Below, piece by piece: positions 15,637 to 25,055 of a DNA stretch of 64,000 bases. The notes beneath the pieces are model-generated. The model had not been told where the DNA came from, did not search any database, and worked only from the letters and a program-made list of their open reading frames with translations. A program made the position numbers and the translations under genes. The first letter of the stretch is position 1, and every line of letters starts with the position of its first letter. The stretch is from the NCBI GenBank assembly GCA_910573755.1, contig CAJTBO010000024.1:1-64000 (forward strand), written 5' to 3'. The stretch comes from Lachnospiraceae bacterium (GTDB lineage Bacteria; Bacillota; Clostridia; Lachnospirales; Lachnospiraceae).

Positions 15637-15686
15637 ATCTAATCTTTTGATTTTAAATCATATCTAATCTTTTGATTTTGAATCAT
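15637..15686. repeat. 25-bp tandem direct repeat upstream of rlmN
   Basis: ATCTAATCTTTTGATTTT.. occurs twice back to back (15637-15661 and 15662-15686) with one difference. It lies in the 290-base gap between rlmN and rsmB, which otherwise holds no gene. Any role is unknown. Confidence 0.7.
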
Positions 15687-15732
15687 GTTCTTACGGAACG
15701 CGCGGAAAATGCGCATTCCCGTCCCGTAAAAA

Positions 15733-17088
15733 TCAACCTTCTTTCCGCCTCAGCCGCGCCAGAAAGAAGCCGTCGCATTCATGAACCCCGGGCACAAGCT
15801 GCAGCATCCCGCTCTCCGCTTCCCCGCACTGCAGCTTCTTTGGCAGATACGGATTCAGACTCTCCGGCACAAGCGGAAACTCCCGGCACATCCACTGTAC
15901 CTGTTCTTCATTCTCCGCCCGGTGGACCGTACAGGTGCTGTACATGATAATCCCGCCCGGCTTCACATACCGCCAGCAGGTTTTTATAATCTCCCGCTGC
16001 AGCCCTGCCAGTTCCGCAAGGCTCTCTTTTGTCACATGATATTTGATATCTCTTTTCTTTCCGATAATCCCAAGCCCTGAACAGGGCAGATCCAGATACA
16101 GAACATCCGCCTTCCCCTCCGCCTCCGCGTCAAAAACACGGGCGTCCCGGACCTTTACATGCAGACGATCCGCCTTCATCCGCCCTGCGTTTTCCCGGAT
16201 CAGTTCCGCCTTTTCCTCCGACAGATCCCTCGCCTCCACCTGTCCCGTCTCCCCTGCTTTCAGGGAAGCATGCAGGCTCTTTCCGCCCGGCGCCGCACAG
16301 ATATCCAGCACAAAATCCCCCGCCTTTATCCCGGCGCACTCCGTCACAAGCATGGAACTGACATCCTGCACCGTCACAAGCCCCTCCGGAAAGCCCGGAA
16401 GCTTATGTAATCCTTCCAGATTCCGGCAGCGCCATGCATAAGGCAGATAGGGATCTCTTTCGCAGAGGACACCCTTTTCTTCCCATGCCGCGGCAAGCGC
16501 CTCCTGCTCACCCGGAGAAAGCGCTTCCGACATCCTGAGGCTCACCGGCTTCACTAAAAGGAAGGCTTTGCACATCCGCTCCGTCTGTTCCCTGCCATAG
16601 TCCTTTTCCCATAGCTTCACCAAAAACACCGGCATGGAATAACGGACGCTGACGCCCCTGAGCCAGTCCTTTTCCTTATCCGGATACACGATCTTTTCCT
16701 TATTTCTGGCTATATTGCGCAAAACGCCGTTCACAAATCCCTTCAGGGACTGAAAATGGCGTTTCTGCGCAAGGCGCACCGCCTCGTTGCAGACCGCGCT
16801 GTCCGGTATGGAATCCATATAAAAGAGCTGATACACACTCATCCGCATCAGCTGCCTGATCAGCGGCTTCATTTTAGGGACGGGAACGCCGGAGAACTGG
16901 TTCAGGATATGATCCAGTTCAATCCGGCGCTCCAGAGTCCCCTCCGTCACCCGTTTGATAAAGGCCTTTTCCCTGGCAGGCAGATAATCATATTTCTGAA
17001 GTACCTGCCTGACCAGTACATTGCTGAATCCTGCCTCCCTTTCCAGTTCCAGCAGGCTATCCAGCACGATCTCCCTTGTATTTTCCAT
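15733..17088 (-). CDS. rsmB: 16S rRNA m5C967 methyltransferase
   Basis: The 451-residue protein has an N-terminal NusB-like RNA-binding domain (REIVLDSLLELEREAGFSNV, about 1-130) and a C-terminal SAM-dependent methyltransferase domain: DICAAPGGKSLHAS (SAM binding), LDLPCSGLGIIGK and YSTCTVHRAENE with the two catalytic-region Cys residues. The start at 17088 is set by the family N-terminus and by TAATG overlap with the protease gene upstream; the longer open frame inside that gene is an artefact. Confidence 0.94.
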   Translation of the reverse strand: MENTREIVLDSLLELEREAGFSNVLVRQVLQKYDYLPAREKAFIKRVTEGTLERRIELDHILNQFSGVPVPKMKPLIRQLMRMSVYQLFYMDSIPDSAVCNEAVRLAQKRHFQSLKGFVNGVLRNIARNKEKIVYPDKEKDWLRGVSVRYSMPVFLVKLWEKDYGREQTERMCKAFLLVKPVSLRMSEALSPGEQEALAAAWEEKGVLCERDPYLPYAWRCRNLEGLHKLPGFPEGLVTVQDVSSMLVTECAGIKAGDFVLDICAAPGGKSLHASLKAGETGQVEARDLSEEKAELIRENAGRMKADRLHVKVRDARVFDAEAEGKADVLYLDLPCSGLGIIGKKRDIKYHVTKESLAELAGLQREIIKTCWRYVKPGGIIMYSTCTVHRAENEEQVQWMCREFPLVPESLNPYLPKKLQCGEAESGMLQLVPGVHECDGFFLARLRRKEG

Positions 17089-17810
17089 TAATCCCTGTCC
17101 CTTCCGCCTCTGTTTCCGAATAAAATGACAAGACGCAGAAGCTGCAGGATCGAAGACGCAGCAGCCGCCACATAAGTCAGCGCCGCCGCGCCCAACACTT
17201 TCCGCACATGCCCCACTTCCTGCTGCCCCAGTATCCCGTACTGTGTAAGCATATGCATGGCTCTGTTTGAGGCGTCGAATTCCACCGGCAGCGTCACGAT
17301 CTGAAACAGCACCGCAGCAGAAAAGACCCAGATGCCGATCTGCGCAAGAAGCGAGCCCGCCCCGCCGAAAATCACACCGAGTATCACGATCGGAAGTCCT
17401 ATCCGGCTGCCGATATTTGCCACGGGAACCAGAGCGGCACGGATCCTCAGCGGCGCATATCCCTTTTGATGCTGCACCGCATGTCCGCATTCATGGGCAG
17501 CCACACCGATGGCAGCCACCGAACTGCTGCCGTATACCGCATCCGATAAGCGCAGTACTTTGGAAGAGGGATCATAGTGGTCCGTCAGGCTTCCCCTGAT
17601 ATGCTCCACCCGGACATCGTAAATACCGTTTGCGTTTAAGATCCTCTGTGCCGCCTGCGCGCCTGTCATCCCGCTCATACTGCGCACTCTGGCATATTTA
17701 CTGTAGGTGCTGTTGACCTTCGCGCTTGCGGCCATGCAGAGCACCGCACCGATCAGAACCAGCACATAAGTCCAGTCCATATAAAACCCGTATCCATACC
17801 CGTATCCCAT
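17088..17810 (-). CDS. YugP-type zinc-dependent membrane protease
   Basis: The 240-residue protein starts MGYGYGYGFYMDWTYVLVLI with a membrane helix, followed by VRSMSGMTGAQAAQRILNAN, the zinc motif AAHECGHAVQHQ (HEXXH) and further hydrophobic segments (LPIVILGVIFGGAGSLLAQI). GGAG lies 8 bases upstream of ATG 17810. Members of this family (PF04298) are found in this operon in many Firmicutes; substrates are unknown. The stop overlaps the rsmB start (TAATG), implying coupled translation. Confidence 0.9.
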   Translation of the reverse strand: MGYGYGYGFYMDWTYVLVLIGAVLCMAASAKVNSTYSKYARVRSMSGMTGAQAAQRILNANGIYDVRVEHIRGSLTDHYDPSSKVLRLSDAVYGSSSVAAIGVAAHECGHAVQHQKGYAPLRIRAALVPVANIGSRIGLPIVILGVIFGGAGSLLAQIGIWVFSAAVLFQIVTLPVEFDASNRAMHMLTQYGILGQQEVGHVRKVLGAAALTYVAAAASSILQLLRLVILFGNRGGRDRD

Positions 17811-17930
17811 ATCAATCACTCCTTCCGCTTTGCCCCGGCACAAACGGCAGCGAAAAATTCCTCCGGATCTCCTGCCTGTTTTCGCCCTGCTGCACAGACC
17901 GAAGCATTTGCCCGGCTGCATCTACGCCGT

Positions 17931-18911
17931 TTATTCCAGCATTTCTCCTTCTTTTACCTGATACCCCAACAGAAAATCCCGAACGGGCATCCGTTTTTTT
18001 CCTTCCAGCTGCACTTCCTTCAACACAAGCACGCCTTTTCCGGTCTGTACATAGATACTGTCCTTTGTGACAAAAACAACCTCTCCCGGGCGAGGCGCGT
18101 TCTTTTCCGCGCCGTGGCGGAACAGGCCGCCGTGAAAGCTTTCCGCTTTCTGTTCCTCTCCCGAAACCTCCGACTGCCAGATCTTCAGACTTTTCTTTCT
18201 GAAGGTACAGTAAGCGCTGGGCCAGGGATTCATTCCCCGCACCAGACGTTCCAGAACCCCGGCATCCTTTTCCCAGTCTATTTTCCCCATATCCTTATTT
18301 AACATACGCACATGGACGGCATCCTCTTCCTGCTGCTTCACCGGAATGATATCTCCCGCCTCTATTCTCGGCAGTGTTTTCACCAGAAGTTCCGCACCGA
18401 GCCTGCTGAGTTTATCAAACAGGCTTCCGCCGGTGTCATCCTTTTCCACAGGAATCGCTTTCATCGTCAGAATATCCCCGGTGTCCAGCCCTTCATCCAT
18501 CTGCATGATGGTCACGCCGGTCATCTCGTCCCCGTTTAAGATGGCATACTGTATGGGCGCCGCGCCTCTGTATCTGGGCAGCAGCGAGGCATGGATGTTG
18601 ATACAGCCGTACTTCGGCATCTCCAGAATCTCCCTGGATAAGATCTGACCGAACGCAGCCACCACAAAAATATCCGCCTCATATTTTTTCAGCTCTTCCA
18701 CCGCCTCCGGCGCTTTGATCTTCACCGGCTGCAGCACGGTAAGCCCATGCGAAAGGGCGCACTCCTTGACCGGAGAAAACTGCACCTTCCGGTCCCGCCC
18801 TTTCTGTTTATCAGGCTGCGTTACCACCGCACTTACCTCATATCCCGCTTCCAACAGCGCCTCCAGCGCCCCCACCGCAAAATCCGGTGTTCCCATGAAA
18901 ATAATCTTCAT
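17931..18911 (-). CDS. fmt: Methionyl-tRNA formyltransferase
   Basis: Fmt formylates initiator Met-tRNA using 10-formyl-tetrahydrofolate. The 326-residue protein has MGTPDFA at its start, the catalytic triad region INIHASLLPRYRGAAPIQ plus the downstream Asp in MDEGLDTGD, and a C-terminal OB-like domain (RPGEVVFV, VLKEVQLEGKKRM). ATG 18911 is used, with AGGAAG 8 bases before; this ribosome site lies at the end of a dispersed repeat module. It pairs functionally with def upstream. Confidence 0.95.
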   Translation of the reverse strand: MKIIFMGTPDFAVGALEALLEAGYEVSAVVTQPDKQKGRDRKVQFSPVKECALSHGLTVLQPVKIKAPEAVEELKKYEADIFVVAAFGQILSREILEMPKYGCINIHASLLPRYRGAAPIQYAILNGDEMTGVTIMQMDEGLDTGDILTMKAIPVEKDDTGGSLFDKLSRLGAELLVKTLPRIEAGDIIPVKQQEEDAVHVRMLNKDMGKIDWEKDAGVLERLVRGMNPWPSAYCTFRKKSLKIWQSEVSGEEQKAESFHGGLFRHGAEKNAPRPGEVVFVTKDSIYVQTGKGVLVLKEVQLEGKKRMPVRDFLLGYQVKEGEMLE

Positions 18912-18924
18912 ATCCTGCACTTCC

Positions 18925-19160
18925 TATTCCAGTTCCGTAAATCCCCTTCCAGTACCTTGTGCGGCAGAAATATTTCCGGACATTTCATGTCCGCAAATTT
19001 TCTGGGCACTGTCCGGGCATTTACTGATTTTTTATTCCAGTTCCGTAAATCCCCTTCCAGTACCTTGTGCGGCAGAAATATTTCCGGACATTTCATGTCC
19101 GCAAATTTTCCGGGCACTGTACGGGCATTTACTGATTTTTTATTCCAGTTCCGTAAATCC
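18925..19160 (-). repeat. Modular SD-bearing repeat between def and fmt (108-bp units)
   Basis: TATTCCAGTTCCG begins at 18925, 19033 and 19141, giving two full 108-bp units differing at two bases and a partial third. Read on the minus strand each unit has AGTAAATGCCC, a CGGACAT/ATGTCCG hairpin, then GGGGATTTACGGAACTGG. The last copy runs into TAGGAAG, the fmt ribosome site. Related modules lie before secDF and blaI. Confidence 0.85.
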
Positions 19161-19164
19161 CGGT

Positions 19165-19650
19165 TTACGCTTCTTCCTCTTCTTCCAGTTCTTCCACGTC
19201 CATCAGTCTGCCTTCCACCTTCTCCACATACAGGTGGCCGTCAAGATGGTCGTATTCGTGGCAGATGGCTCTTGCCAGTAATTCTTCCGCTTCCAGCACA
19301 AAATATTCCATCTTTTCATTATAGGCTTCCACCTTCACATAATTCGGCCTTGTTACGATACCTGTTTTTCCGGGTACGCTCAGGCACCCCTCATGGCCGG
19401 TCTGTTCCCCAGACGTTTCCAGAATCCTTGGATTCACAAAAATATAGGGATCTTCCCCCGTCACATCCACCACAAAAATCCGTTTCAAAACCCCCACCTG
19501 CGCCGCCGCCAGTCCGACGCCGTTCGCTTCATACATGGTATCCAGCATATCCTCGATCAACTCTGCCGTTCTCGGTGTTATCTCTTTTACTTCCTTGCTG
19601 ATCTTTCCAAGAATCGTATCTCCCTGTTCCCTCACATTTCTCAGTGCCAT
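19165..19650 (-). CDS. def: Peptide deformylase
   Basis: Def removes the N-formyl group from new proteins. The 161-residue protein starts MALRNVREQGDTILGKISKE and shows all three metal-site motifs: GVGLAAAQVG, EGCLSVPG and HEYDHLDG. A GTG 14 codons upstream is an alternative start, but the family N-terminus supports 19650. The acidic C-terminal tail (EELEEEEEA) is short. It lies directly upstream of fmt, separated by the 108-bp repeat array, and downstream of priA. Confidence 0.94.
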   Translation of the reverse strand: MALRNVREQGDTILGKISKEVKEITPRTAELIEDMLDTMYEANGVGLAAAQVGVLKRIFVVDVTGEDPYIFVNPRILETSGEQTGHEGCLSVPGKTGIVTRPNYVKVEAYNEKMEYFVLEAEELLARAICHEYDHLDGHLYVEKVEGRLMDVEELEEEEEA

Positions 19651-19715
19651 TATCTGCTCTCGCTCCCTCTTTGTCCGTATTTCTGTTTCCACTGCAAAGG
19701 CCCCTTTACGATCTT

Positions 19716-21989
19716 TTAATATCCATGTATGGGGTCAACATCAAATTGTACCTGTTCTGAACGGTTTTGTAAAGTCTGTATATGATCTTCCATCTCATCC
19801 CGCAGCTTCGCCAGCACTTTTTCATCGCCGCTTTTCATATAAAATATATATCTGTAGCTGTCGTTTAACTTGGATAAAAAAGCCTCTCCCGGTCCAAGCA
19901 CCGACAGCCGGCTGCGCTCTTCCCTCCGCCTCGCCATATCCGCCAGTTCTTTTGCGAGGTTCTTTGCCGCCTCCTGCTCTTTTCCCGTCACAAGCACCGC
20001 CAGCATATGGGCAGCCGGCGGGTACAGGCCGATTTCCCGGTAAAGGATCTCTTCCTCATAAAATCCTTCATAATCCTGAGAAGAGGCATGGACGATACTG
20101 TAATGCTCCGGCTGATAGGTCTGGATCACCACCTCCCCCGGCATATCTCCCCGCCCGGCTCTTCCCGCCGCCTGGGTCAGAAGCTGGAAGGTCCGCTCCG
20201 CCGCCCGGTAATCCCCGGCAAACAGAGACATATCCGCCGCCAGAATCCCCACCAGCGTCACCGCCGGAAAGTCATGCCCTTTCACGATCATCTGGGTTCC
20301 CAGCAGAATATCCGCCTCCCCGTCCGCAAAGGCGGAAAGGATCTTTTCATAGCTGTCTTTCTTCTTGGTGGTATCGCCGTCCATCCGCAGGACCCGCGCC
20401 CCCGGATACATCTGATGAAGCTTTTCCTCCACCGCCTCCGTGCCCGCCTTAAAGCCCAGAATATAGCGGGAAGAGCAGACGGGACAGACCTTCACGGCGG
20501 GTTCCTCGTAACCGCAGTAGTGACAGACCAGTTTTCCGTTTTTATGCTCCGACAGAGAAACGCTGCAATGAGGACATTTCATCACATGCCCGCAGTTTCT
20601 GCAGGATACAAAGCCTGCCAGCCCACGGCGGTTTAAAAACAGCATGATCTGCTGTCCCTTTTCCAGTCTGTCCTCCATCAGTTCCTGCAGCCGCCTGCTG
20701 AATATGGAACGGTTTCCCTCTCTCAGTTCCCGACGCAGATCCACCGGATATACCTGCGGCAGCACATTGCCGGTCAGCCGCTCCCCCAGATAAAAAAAGC
20801 CGTACTCTCCCTGCTTTGCCCTGTAGTAGCTTTCCAGGGAAGGGGTCGCGGAGCCGAGCACCACGGACGCCCGATGGAGAGAGGCAAGATACACGGCAGT
20901 CTCTCTGGCATGATACTTCGGCATCGTCTCGCTCTTATAAGAAGGTTCATGCTCCTCGTCGATGATGATCAGCCCCACCCTCGCAAAGGGCGTAAACAGC
21001 GCGGAACGGGGGCCTATGATCACATCGATATCCCCGTTTTTCGCCCGCTCGCACTGGTCGTATTTCTCTCCTGCGGAAAGTCCTGAGTGGAGCACCGAAA
21101 CCCGATCCCCGAAGCGCCTCATAAACCGCACTACGGTCTGATAAGTCAGCGCGATCTCCGGGATCAGCACGATCGCCTGCCGCCCCCTCGCAAGGCAGCC
21201 TTCGATCAGGTTCATGTACACCTCCGTCTTGCCGCTTCCCGTGATGCCGTGTATCAGATAAGTTTTTCTGACACCTCTGTCATAATCCTGCAGCACACTC
21301 TCTACGATCTTCTGCTGATCCCGGCTGAGTACCGGCCGGTTTTTTCCGAAAGTATTTTTCTCTGCCGCCGCCCCCGCGGAATCCTTTACGGGATTTCTGT
21401 AGATCCGCAGTGTCTCCACCGAGATGGCGCCCTGCTTTTCCAGACTGTTTATCGTGGACGGGGAAATATGCAGTTTTTTTCTGACCAGTTCCATCGGCAG
21501 TCTCTCCTGCCCTGCCAAAGCCAGCAGCAGCCTTGCCATTGCCGGCCTTCTTTTTTCCGCGCACCGATCCGCCAGGGCTTTCGCCTCCTCCCCGGAAATC
21601 CGGCGGCAGATCTGCTTTTTTTCCAGATTCTGTTTTTTTTGTTTTGCCGGAAGCACCGTCTTCAGCGCCGCGATCATCGTGGAACCGTACTGCTGTCTGA
21701 TCCAGCCTGCCAGCCGCACTAAAATGGCATCCACCGCTGTGTCCGTCTCTGCGATATCCGCTATTTCCTTTACTTTACTCTCCTCAAAGGAAATGCTGTC
21801 CCGAAAGGCGGTCACATACCCCTGACGCAGCTTATCTCCTCTGCCGAAGGGGATCAGCACGCTCATCCCCGTCTCCAGTTTTCCCCGCAGTGCGTCAGGA
21901 ATACGGTAAGTAAAGGGACGATCCACGCTTTCATGGGATATATCGACGATGACGTCGGCATAGGAAACATCCTTGTTATCTCTCTTCAT
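19716..21989 (-). CDS. priA: Primosomal replication-restart helicase PriA
   Basis: PriA reloads the replisome at stalled forks. The 757-residue protein has the N-terminal 3'-DNA-binding domain, a winged-helix region, Walker A GITGSGKTEVYM, a DEEH box (IIDEEHEPSYKS), an eight-Cys double zinc site (CRNCGHVMKCPHC ... CHYCG ... CPVCSSR) and helicase C motifs (QAAGRAGR). It starts the housekeeping block with murE 20 bases upstream. Confidence 0.95.
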   Translation of the reverse strand: MKRDNKDVSYADVIVDISHESVDRPFTYRIPDALRGKLETGMSVLIPFGRGDKLRQGYVTAFRDSISFEESKVKEIADIAETDTAVDAILVRLAGWIRQQYGSTMIAALKTVLPAKQKKQNLEKKQICRRISGEEAKALADRCAEKRRPAMARLLLALAGQERLPMELVRKKLHISPSTINSLEKQGAISVETLRIYRNPVKDSAGAAAEKNTFGKNRPVLSRDQQKIVESVLQDYDRGVRKTYLIHGITGSGKTEVYMNLIEGCLARGRQAIVLIPEIALTYQTVVRFMRRFGDRVSVLHSGLSAGEKYDQCERAKNGDIDVIIGPRSALFTPFARVGLIIIDEEHEPSYKSETMPKYHARETAVYLASLHRASVVLGSATPSLESYYRAKQGEYGFFYLGERLTGNVLPQVYPVDLRRELREGNRSIFSRRLQELMEDRLEKGQQIMLFLNRRGLAGFVSCRNCGHVMKCPHCSVSLSEHKNGKLVCHYCGYEEPAVKVCPVCSSRYILGFKAGTEAVEEKLHQMYPGARVLRMDGDTTKKKDSYEKILSAFADGEADILLGTQMIVKGHDFPAVTLVGILAADMSLFAGDYRAAERTFQLLTQAAGRAGRGDMPGEVVIQTYQPEHYSIVHASSQDYEGFYEEEILYREIGLYPPAAHMLAVLVTGKEQEAAKNLAKELADMARRREERSRLSVLGPGEAFLSKLNDSYRYIFYMKSGDEKVLAKLRDEMEDHIQTLQNRSEQVQFDVDPIHGY

Positions 21990-22009
21990 GTTCTGTTTTC
22001 CCGTCTCAA

Positions 22010-23494
22010 TCAGGAAGAAATCTTGATTCCTTCCTCCTCCAGAATTTCCGCGATCAGCACCCGCTCATCCATAGGATACTGAACGCCCTTTATCTCCTGA
22101 TAGTCCTCATGTCCTTTTCCCGCAAGCACCACGATATCCCCGGGCTCGCCGTGGGTAATGGCATAGCGGATCGCCTCTTTCCTGTCCGGAATCTCGACGT
22201 AGGCGCCTTTTGTCTTATGCATGCCTGTCTTGATGTCTTCTATAATGGCAAGAGGTTCCTCAAACCGCGGATTGTCGGACGTGATGATCGTCAGATCCGC
22301 GAGATTCCCGCTGACCTCCCCCATCTCATAGCGGCGCAGCTTGGAACGGTTGCCGCCGCAGCCAAAGAGGCTCACCAGCCTGTGAGGCTCATATTCCCTG
22401 AGAGTCGTCAGAAGGCTCTCTAACGCCATGGCATTATGGGCGTAGTCGATCATCAGGGTAAAATCACCGGAGACCTTCACCATCTCGATACGCCCCTTCA
22501 CACGGGCCTTTTTCAGCGCCTCCTGAATATCCTTCTCCGATACCTTGAAATGCCGGCAGATAGCAATGGCACAGAGCGCGTTATATACACTGAACCGCCC
22601 CGGCGCAGGCACCCGGGCATGGAAATCCAGCAAACCCTTCACATCAAAAGCAACGCCCAGTTCGCCGGGCTTTTTCACCAGCGACAGATTTTCCGCCCGC
22701 AGGGATGCCTCCTCATGAAATCCATAGGTCTCCAATTCACAGGTATGATCCTTCAATACCTGTCCCCAGTGTTTATCGTCACCGTTTACGATACCGACGC
22801 GGCACTGCTTGAAAAGCAGCCCCTTACAGTAAGCGTAATCCTCAAAATCCTTATGTTCGTTGGGACCGATATGGTCCGGTTCCAGATTGGTAAAGATCCC
22901 CAGTTCAAAGGTAAATCCCTGCGTCCTGTGCAGCATCAGTCCCTGAGAGGAAACCTCCATCACGCAGACCTGACAGCCCGCATCCAGCATCTTTTTGAAA
23001 CTTTCCTGCAGCAGATAGGATTCCGGCGTTGTATTATGTGCCGGAATATGCTCCTCACCGATGATCATCTCGATCGTGCCGATCAGCCCCGTTTTATAGC
23101 CCGCATGCTCCAGAATGGATTTCACAAGATAGGTCGTTGTGGTTTTTCCCTTCGTCCCGGTCACGCCGATGACTTTCAGTGTATCCGCCGGGTAACCGAA
23201 CCAGGCGGCGGAAATAAACGCCATGGCATATCTGGTGCTCTCCACCTTGATCACCGTGATCTCTGCATCCTCCGGCAGTTCCACCTCTTTTTCCACAACC
23301 AGCACCGCCGCCTTTTTCTCCGCGGCTTCCGCCGCCTTGCTGTGGCCGTCGAAATTTGCACCGGCGATACAGATAAACATACAGCCCGGCGTGATCTTCC
23401 GGGAATCCATCTCCACCTTTGCCACCTCTGTATCCACACTGCCCTTTATACAGGTATATTCCAGTTTTTCTATTAAATCCTTACAATTTGCCAT
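22010..23494 (-). CDS. murE: UDP-MurNAc-tripeptide synthetase
   Basis: MurE adds the third residue of the peptidoglycan stem. The 494-residue protein has the ATP motif GVTGTKGKTTTTYLVK, the Mur middle-domain EVSSQGL and HIGPNEHKDFEDY motifs, and the C-terminal DNPR motif (TSDNPRFEEPL), which in this family marks selection of meso-diaminopimelate. GGGGGTG precedes the ATG. It lies upstream of priA and may be the first gene of the block; a strong terminator lies beyond its 5' side for the opposite unit. Confidence 0.94.
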   Translation of the reverse strand: MANCKDLIEKLEYTCIKGSVDTEVAKVEMDSRKITPGCMFICIAGANFDGHSKAAEAAEKKAAVLVVEKEVELPEDAEITVIKVESTRYAMAFISAAWFGYPADTLKVIGVTGTKGKTTTTYLVKSILEHAGYKTGLIGTIEMIIGEEHIPAHNTTPESYLLQESFKKMLDAGCQVCVMEVSSQGLMLHRTQGFTFELGIFTNLEPDHIGPNEHKDFEDYAYCKGLLFKQCRVGIVNGDDKHWGQVLKDHTCELETYGFHEEASLRAENLSLVKKPGELGVAFDVKGLLDFHARVPAPGRFSVYNALCAIAICRHFKVSEKDIQEALKKARVKGRIEMVKVSGDFTLMIDYAHNAMALESLLTTLREYEPHRLVSLFGCGGNRSKLRRYEMGEVSGNLADLTIITSDNPRFEEPLAIIEDIKTGMHKTKGAYVEIPDRKEAIRYAITHGEPGDIVVLAGKGHEDYQEIKGVQYPMDERVLIAEILEEEGIKISS

Positions 23495-23773
23495 ATTGCA
23501 CCCCCGTCTTTCTTTATCATATGCCGTCCGTTTTCTTTTGCCTCCCCGGCAAATACAAATGACCGGCCCTCTTTTCCCTGAATTCTAAAATATTTTACCA
23601 CATTCTTTTCTCCATGACAATTTCAGCCGGCTTTTCCGGCAAATTTTGTTTTTTATTTGCATTTTATTTCTTTCTTTTTCATTTTCCTCACAGAATTTTC
23701 ATCTGAAAAACACATTTTCGTCACATTTTCCCATTATAGTAAATAATGATAGTTGAAGCAATTCACTATCTCC

Positions 23774-23828
23774 CCCCTCATAAGTAAAAAACGCCTGACT
23801 TGTTCAGGCGTTTTTTACTTATGAGGGG
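23774..23828. terminator. Perfect 25-bp-stem bidirectional terminator
   Basis: CCCCTCATAAGTAAAAAACG... pairs perfectly with its complement across a 5-base loop (CTTGT), with runs of A and T inside the arms. It ends the Rpn gene on the minus strand and insulates murE. Confidence 0.85.
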
Positions 23829-23843
23829 ATTTATTTCTCCCCT

Positions 23844-24704
23844 TTACAATCTTTCCCTGTATTTCGTCCGCTCAGCCTCCGGGATCTTTAACGCTTCCAT
23901 CGCCTGTTCTTCTGTGAGTTTCAGTGTTTCCATCAGACTTTTTATGCTTTTCAAAATTCCGATTTCTATTCCCTTTTCAATTCCAATCGCCTTGCCATCC
24001 TCCAAAAGAATTTTATCATACAGTTCCTGATCAAATTCATAAATTCCCATTTCCACAATCTCCTCTCTGTTCTCCCTGAAAAAAACGGTAAGAATACCCT
24101 CGGAAATACATTCATCCACCGCCTGCCGCACTGCTTCTTCCAGCCGAAGCATGGATGCCTTTTTATCACGGACTTTATTAACGAAAGTCATATACCCTCT
24201 CAGACTCTCACATTTTCCCAACAGTTCCCCGTTGTAACCTGTATTGATATTGAAAACTGTTACCTTTAACTCCAGTTCAGGATCTTTCTCTTCCCTGTAA
24301 AACAGATCGGAAAGTCTGTAAACCTGTCTCTCCGGCTGTTTTGCCGTACCATTATAAAATACTACGAACTTCGGTGCCGGAATCTTTACTTTTGTCCTCT
24401 GATGAAGCCTGCCGGGAGGTGCAAGTTTCTTCAATTCCTCTGTGAGATAGTACAGATCTCTGAGCGGCATATTTGGATTAACGCTCGACTGTTGTTCATA
24501 TAGATTTAACCTTGAGTCAATCACAAAAGCCGCATCGTTTCTCATTTTCATGCAGATTGCTTCTTCCAGAGTCACTACTTCCAGTTCTTCTTCCTTCTCA
24601 TAAGAAGTTCCATTCATGGCGTTGTACAGCGAAAGCAGATTTTTTCTTTCTCTGTACAGCATGCAAAATACATTGTCCTTGTGGTTTCTCGTTACATTTG
24701 ACAT
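23844..24704 (-). CDS. Rpn-family PD-(D/E)XK nuclease/transposase-like protein
   Basis: The 286-residue protein starts MSNVTRNHKDNVFCMLYRER. Its core has DAAFVIDSRLNLYEQQSSVN and MPLRDLYYLTEEL, the D...ExQ nuclease pattern of the Rpn (recombination-promoting nuclease) family, then PKFVVFYNGTAKQPERQVYR. The C-terminal part is helical and regulatory-looking. AAGGAG sits 8 bases before ATG 24704. The protein is full-length for the group. A hairpin cluster lies about 180 bases upstream. A second, distant paralogue is at 45868-46743. Confidence 0.85.
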   Translation of the reverse strand: MSNVTRNHKDNVFCMLYRERKNLLSLYNAMNGTSYEKEEELEVVTLEEAICMKMRNDAAFVIDSRLNLYEQQSSVNPNMPLRDLYYLTEELKKLAPPGRLHQRTKVKIPAPKFVVFYNGTAKQPERQVYRLSDLFYREEKDPELELKVTVFNINTGYNGELLGKCESLRGYMTFVNKVRDKKASMLRLEEAVRQAVDECISEGILTVFFRENREEIVEMGIYEFDQELYDKILLEDGKAIGIEKGIEIGILKSIKSLMETLKLTEEQAMEALKIPEAERTKYRERL

Positions 24705-24883
24705 ATTACTTTCTCCTTTTCCGCAGGAGAAAGCATCCTGATACGCTTTCACATGACAGCACTTCGCAGTGCACACCTGCTCCGTCCGATGCCGGCCGCC
24801 TGTGCATAACCGGCTCCTTTCTCCTGCTCTTTTCTATAATGTGTTTTGGGTTTCAAAGCAGGAAATGAGCCATGGTGGTGCAG

Positions 24884-24969
24884 GCAAATGGCAATGCATT
24901 TGCGAGTCTCTACGCCTTTTGGCATGACGCGGCGAAACGCCGTCTGATCGAAGTCTGACTATAAAGACT
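24884..24969. repeat. Hairpin cluster upstream of the Rpn gene
   Basis: GCAAATG-GCAATG-CATTTGC (24884-24903), GCGGCG-AAA-CGCCGT (24929-24943) and AGTCT/AGACT (24952-24969) follow each other. The 280-base gap between the Rpn gene and recJ holds nothing else I recognise. Confidence 0.55.
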
Positions 24970-25055
24970 TTATTTATGAAAATAATCTGCTTTTCCTGAC
25001 TATAGCATGTCCGGAAAAAATATGCAAGAAAATATTGACAGCCCGGCAGGAAAAC

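Noticed and set aside
17089-17490. Extra 134 N-terminal codons of the rsmB frame
   Set aside because: They lie in another frame of the protease gene and lack family similarity; the true start is ATG 17088.
18908-19117. 69-codon minus-strand frame containing LRNWNKK and LRNWNRK
   Set aside because: It translates the 108-bp repeat units; the NWN motif comes from CGGAACTGGAAT and recurs wherever the module lies.
18925-19160. Possible insertion sequence or CRISPR between def and fmt
   Set aside because: There are no transposase, terminal inverted repeats or spacers; the copies are direct tandem units tied to a ribosome site.
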